9,684 bases of DNA from an uncultured Chloroflexota bacterium. GTDB lineage: Bacteria; Chloroflexota; Limnocylindria; Limnocylindrales; CSP1-4. The translations under genes were made by a program, and so were the position numbers. Shown piece after piece: positions 8,438 to 9,684 of this stretch. Positions within the stretch are counted from its first letter, which is position 1; each line of letters begins with the position of its first letter. The stretch is taken from NCBI GenBank assembly GCA_903928275.1, contig CAIYQJ010000372.1:1-9684 (forward strand). The letters are read 5' to 3'. The notes beneath the pieces were generated by a model. That model did not search any database. It saw only the letters and a program-made list of their open reading frames with translations, and had not been told where the DNA came from.

Positions 8438-8651
8438 GCGGTCCTCCAGCTCCACGCCGGCCGCCCGTGATGCTCCCGATAAGGGAGAGGGCGAGCGAGC
8501 GGATGATGCCGAGGAGGGATACGTCGACGAAGTCGCGGTCGCGCACCGGGACGTGCACGCGCCGACCGTCTGTCGTGATGGCGACGGCGACTCGGCGAGC
8601 CTCCCGATCGAAGAAGAGTCCCACGCGGACCTCCATGCGCTCCCGGCCCAT
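8433..8651 (-). CDS. Leu/Ile-rich leader ORF upstream of ilvB (putative attenuation leader peptide)
   Basis: This 72-codon ORF has coding-like G/C third positions. Its middle part encodes VSLLGIIRSLALSLIGSI, with five Leu and four Ile codons within 48 nt (8516-8469), just the amino acids made by the operon. It ends 32 nt before a terminator-like hairpin, and ilvB follows. This is the arrangement of ribosome-mediated attenuation known for ilv leaders of other bacteria. It is longer than the usual 15-35 codons. The start may be ATG 8651, only about 13 nt from the predicted transcription start, or ATG 8636 (67 codons) with GGGAG 3 nt upstream. Its last codons switch to A/T-ending ones (CGT GGA GCT GGA GGA), which would fit an RNA-structure constraint. 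Alternatively it is a small protein with an amphipathic C-terminal helix. I recognise no family. Confidence 0.6.
   Translation of the reverse strand: MGRERMEVRVGLFFDREARRVAVAITTDGRRVHVPVRDRDFVDVSLLGIIRSLALSLIGSITGGRRGAGGPR
8452..8460 (-). promoter_or_regulatory. candidate antiterminator strand
   Basis: The coding-strand segment CCGGCGTGG can pair with CCTCGCCGG (8399-8391), the 5' arm of the terminator-like hairpin, with one T-T mismatch in nine positions. It lies just after the Leu/Ile codon run of the leader ORF. A ribosome stalled on the earlier Leu/Ile codons would leave it free to form the competing structure and permit read-through. This is a structural inference made by eye, without energy calculation. 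Confidence 0.4.
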
Positions 8652-8670
8652 CTGGCGCGAAAGTGCGCGA

Positions 8671-8698
8671 AGGATATCACGGGCGTGGGCGGGCGCAA
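8671..8698 (-). promoter_or_regulatory. putative sigma-70-type promoter of the ilv-leu operon
   Basis: On the coding strand, TTGCGC (8698-8693) and TATCCT (8676-8671) are separated by 16 nt. They match the -35 box (TTGACA) at 4 of 6 positions and the -10 box (TATAAT) at 4 of 6. GATATCCTT is a locally AT-rich spot in very GC-rich DNA. Transcription would begin near 8664, just before the leader ORF. It sits between the stop of the upstream transporter gene and the leader, where an operon promoter is expected. Confidence 0.5.
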
Positions 8699-8704
8699 GG
8701 GCGA

Positions 8705-8726
8705 GGCGCAGGACGGCCGATGCGCC
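8705..8726 (-). repeat. inverted repeat after the transporter gene
   Basis: GGCGCA and TGCGCC form a 6-bp stem around a 10-nt loop, starting 3 nt after the transporter stop codon. No T-run follows, so a factor-independent terminator is not supported. It may be a weak end-of-transcript structure or chance. Confidence 0.3.
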
Positions 8727-8729
8727 GAC

Positions 8730-9684
8730 CTACGGGGCCGCCGGCGGATCCCGCCGGAAGACACGGAGCCCCCGGGGGCCCGACGGCCACCAGCTCCAGT
8801 CGCCGAAGAGCGCGGTGAGCGAGGGGACGAGCAGGCTGCGGACGATGAACGTGTCGAGGAGGACGCCGAACGCCACGGCGGCGCCCATCTGGAAGAGGAC
8901 CTGGAGCGGAGCGATGGTGAGGGCCGCGAACGTCCCCGCGAGGATGACGCCGGCCGATGTGACGACCGCCCCGGTCCGCGCCGACGCGGCGCGGATCCCC
9001 TCGCGGATGGGCCGGCCCTCGCTCTCCTCCCGGATCCGGCTGGTGACGAAGATGTTGTAGTCGGCACCGAGCGCCACCAGGAGGACGAAGACGAAGAGCG
9101 GCAGGAAGAACGTGGCACCGCCCTGCCCGAGGACATCCTGGAACAGGAAACCAGCCACGTGGAGCGTCGTCGCGTAGGAGAGCAGGACGGTGGCGACGAG
9201 GAAGATCGGCGCGATGAGCGCGCGGAGCAGGATGACGAGGACGAGCAGGACGCCGAGGATCGTGAGGAAGGCGACGCGCTCGAAGTCGTGCTGGATCGTC
9301 GACTGGATGTCCAGCTGGTCGGCCGCGGCGCCGCCGACGAGGATGCGCGCTCCCGTGCCGAAGGCCGCGGTCTCGGCGACGGCCGCGTCGCGCACCCGCT
9401 GAGCCGTGTCCGAGGCCGCGGTGGAGTACGGGTCGTCGGCCGGGATCACGTACAGCCGCGCCACCGAGCCGTCGGGCGCCCGGTACGTGGAGAGCATCCG
9501 GTCGATCGAGACGCCGGCGTCGCCGGGCAGTCCGCGCGGGATCAGGTAGTCCTCGGCGGGCCTCGCGGCGAAGGCGGCCGCCAGGGTGGTCGCGTCCGTC
9601 CCGAGCCGGCCTGCGGCGGCCACGACCTGCGCCACGGCCGCGCCGGCCGGAGACGCGGCGCGGCCGGCCTCCGCGGCGGCGAGC
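8730..9684 (-). CDS. MMPL/RND-family transporter, C-terminal part (cut by window edge)
   Basis: This is the last 317 codons of a large membrane transporter of the MMPL (YdfJ-like) branch of RND proteins, which export lipids or other substrates using the proton gradient. The open frame runs off the right edge, and the first in-frame GTG (9635) is not taken as a start. An extracytoplasmic stretch comes first and includes an ILVGGAAADQLD segment typical of the region before the second membrane block. At least five hydrophobic segments follow: one starting VAFLTILGVLLVLVILL, then LVATVLLSYATTLHVAGFLF, FFLPLFVFVLLVALG, TGAVVTSAGVILAGTFAAL and FQMGAAVAFGVLLDTFIVR. The family motif GADYNIFVTSRIREE (Asp codon 9062-9060) carries the conserved Asp-Tyr pair. 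A short cytoplasmic tail ends it. The substrate cannot be inferred. The ilv promoter follows it, so co-regulation with the operon is not implied. Confidence 0.9.
   Translation of the reverse strand, partial: LAAAEAGRAASPAGAAVAQVVAAAGRLGTDATTLAAAFAARPAEDYLIPRGLPGDAGVSIDRMLSTYRAPDGSVARLYVIPADDPYSTAASDTAQRVRDAAVAETAAFGTGARILVGGAAADQLDIQSTIQHDFERVAFLTILGVLLVLVILLRALIAPIFLVATVLLSYATTLHVAGFLFQDVLGQGGATFFLPLFVFVLLVALGADYNIFVTSRIREESEGRPIREGIRAASARTGAVVTSAGVILAGTFAALTIAPLQVLFQMGAAVAFGVLLDTFIVRSLLVPSLTALFGDWSWWPSGPRGLRVFRRDPPAAP

Noticed and set aside
8424..8460. Possible T-box riboswitch: the leader contains TGGAGGACCGCGG, which resembles the T-box core TGGNACCGCG.
   Set aside because: The spacing inside the motif is wrong because of extra bases between TGG and ACCGCG. 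The bases lie inside a coding-like ORF, and I could not find the stem I specifier loop or the AG bulge. The Leu/Ile leader peptide explains the region better. A covariance-model search for T-boxes would settle it.

Overview
The window is a compact, minus-strand biosynthetic operon for the branched-chain amino acids from a bacterium of very high G+C (about 70% by eye). Third codon positions are overwhelmingly G or C. The gene order and the style of the IlvB and LeuA proteins would fit a high-GC Chloroflexota lineage, but an actinobacterium cannot be excluded without a search. Treat the taxonomy as a weak inference.

Layout, read in the direction of transcription (right to left). (1) 9684-8730: the C-terminal part of an MMPL/RND-type membrane transporter, cut by the window edge and not obviously linked to the rest. 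(2) 8729-8324: the control region of the operon. It holds a plausible sigma-70-type promoter, a small ORF of 67-72 codons with a dense run of Leu and Ile codons, a small hairpin, and a strong GC-rich stem with a T-rich tail. Together these look like a transcription attenuator controlled by translation of a leader peptide. (3) 8305-2013: ilvB, ilvN, ilvC, leuA and leuB, each overlapping the next by exactly 4 nt (GTGA or ATGA). (4) a 74-nt gap, then cimA, the (R)-citramalate synthase. (5) the start of a prephenate dehydratase gene (pheA), cut by the left edge. No intact pheA reading frame is listed by simple ORF calling; it is recognised from the translation of bases 209-1.

How the genes work together: IlvBN (acetohydroxyacid synthase) and IlvC (ketol-acid reductoisomerase) carry out the first two shared steps to valine and isoleucine. 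LeuA commits 2-ketoisovalerate to leucine, and LeuB performs the oxidative decarboxylation. CimA makes citramalate from pyruvate and acetyl-CoA. After isomerisation (LeuCD, not in this window), LeuB can convert the product to 2-oxobutyrate, giving an isoleucine route that does not need threonine deaminase. LeuB can therefore serve both leucine and isoleucine, which explains leuA-leuB-cimA side by side. ilvD, ilvE and leuCD are absent here and must lie elsewhere. The pheA gene adds a link to phenylalanine synthesis.

The genes themselves are ordinary housekeeping enzymes. The most interesting part is the leader between the transporter and ilvB. Secondary points are a 21-codon minicistron with 4-nt overlaps on both sides between cimA and pheA, an Ala/Pro-rich insertion in the PheA N-terminus, a Gly-rich repeated N-terminal extension on LeuB, and a valine at a classic inhibitor-resistance position in IlvB.
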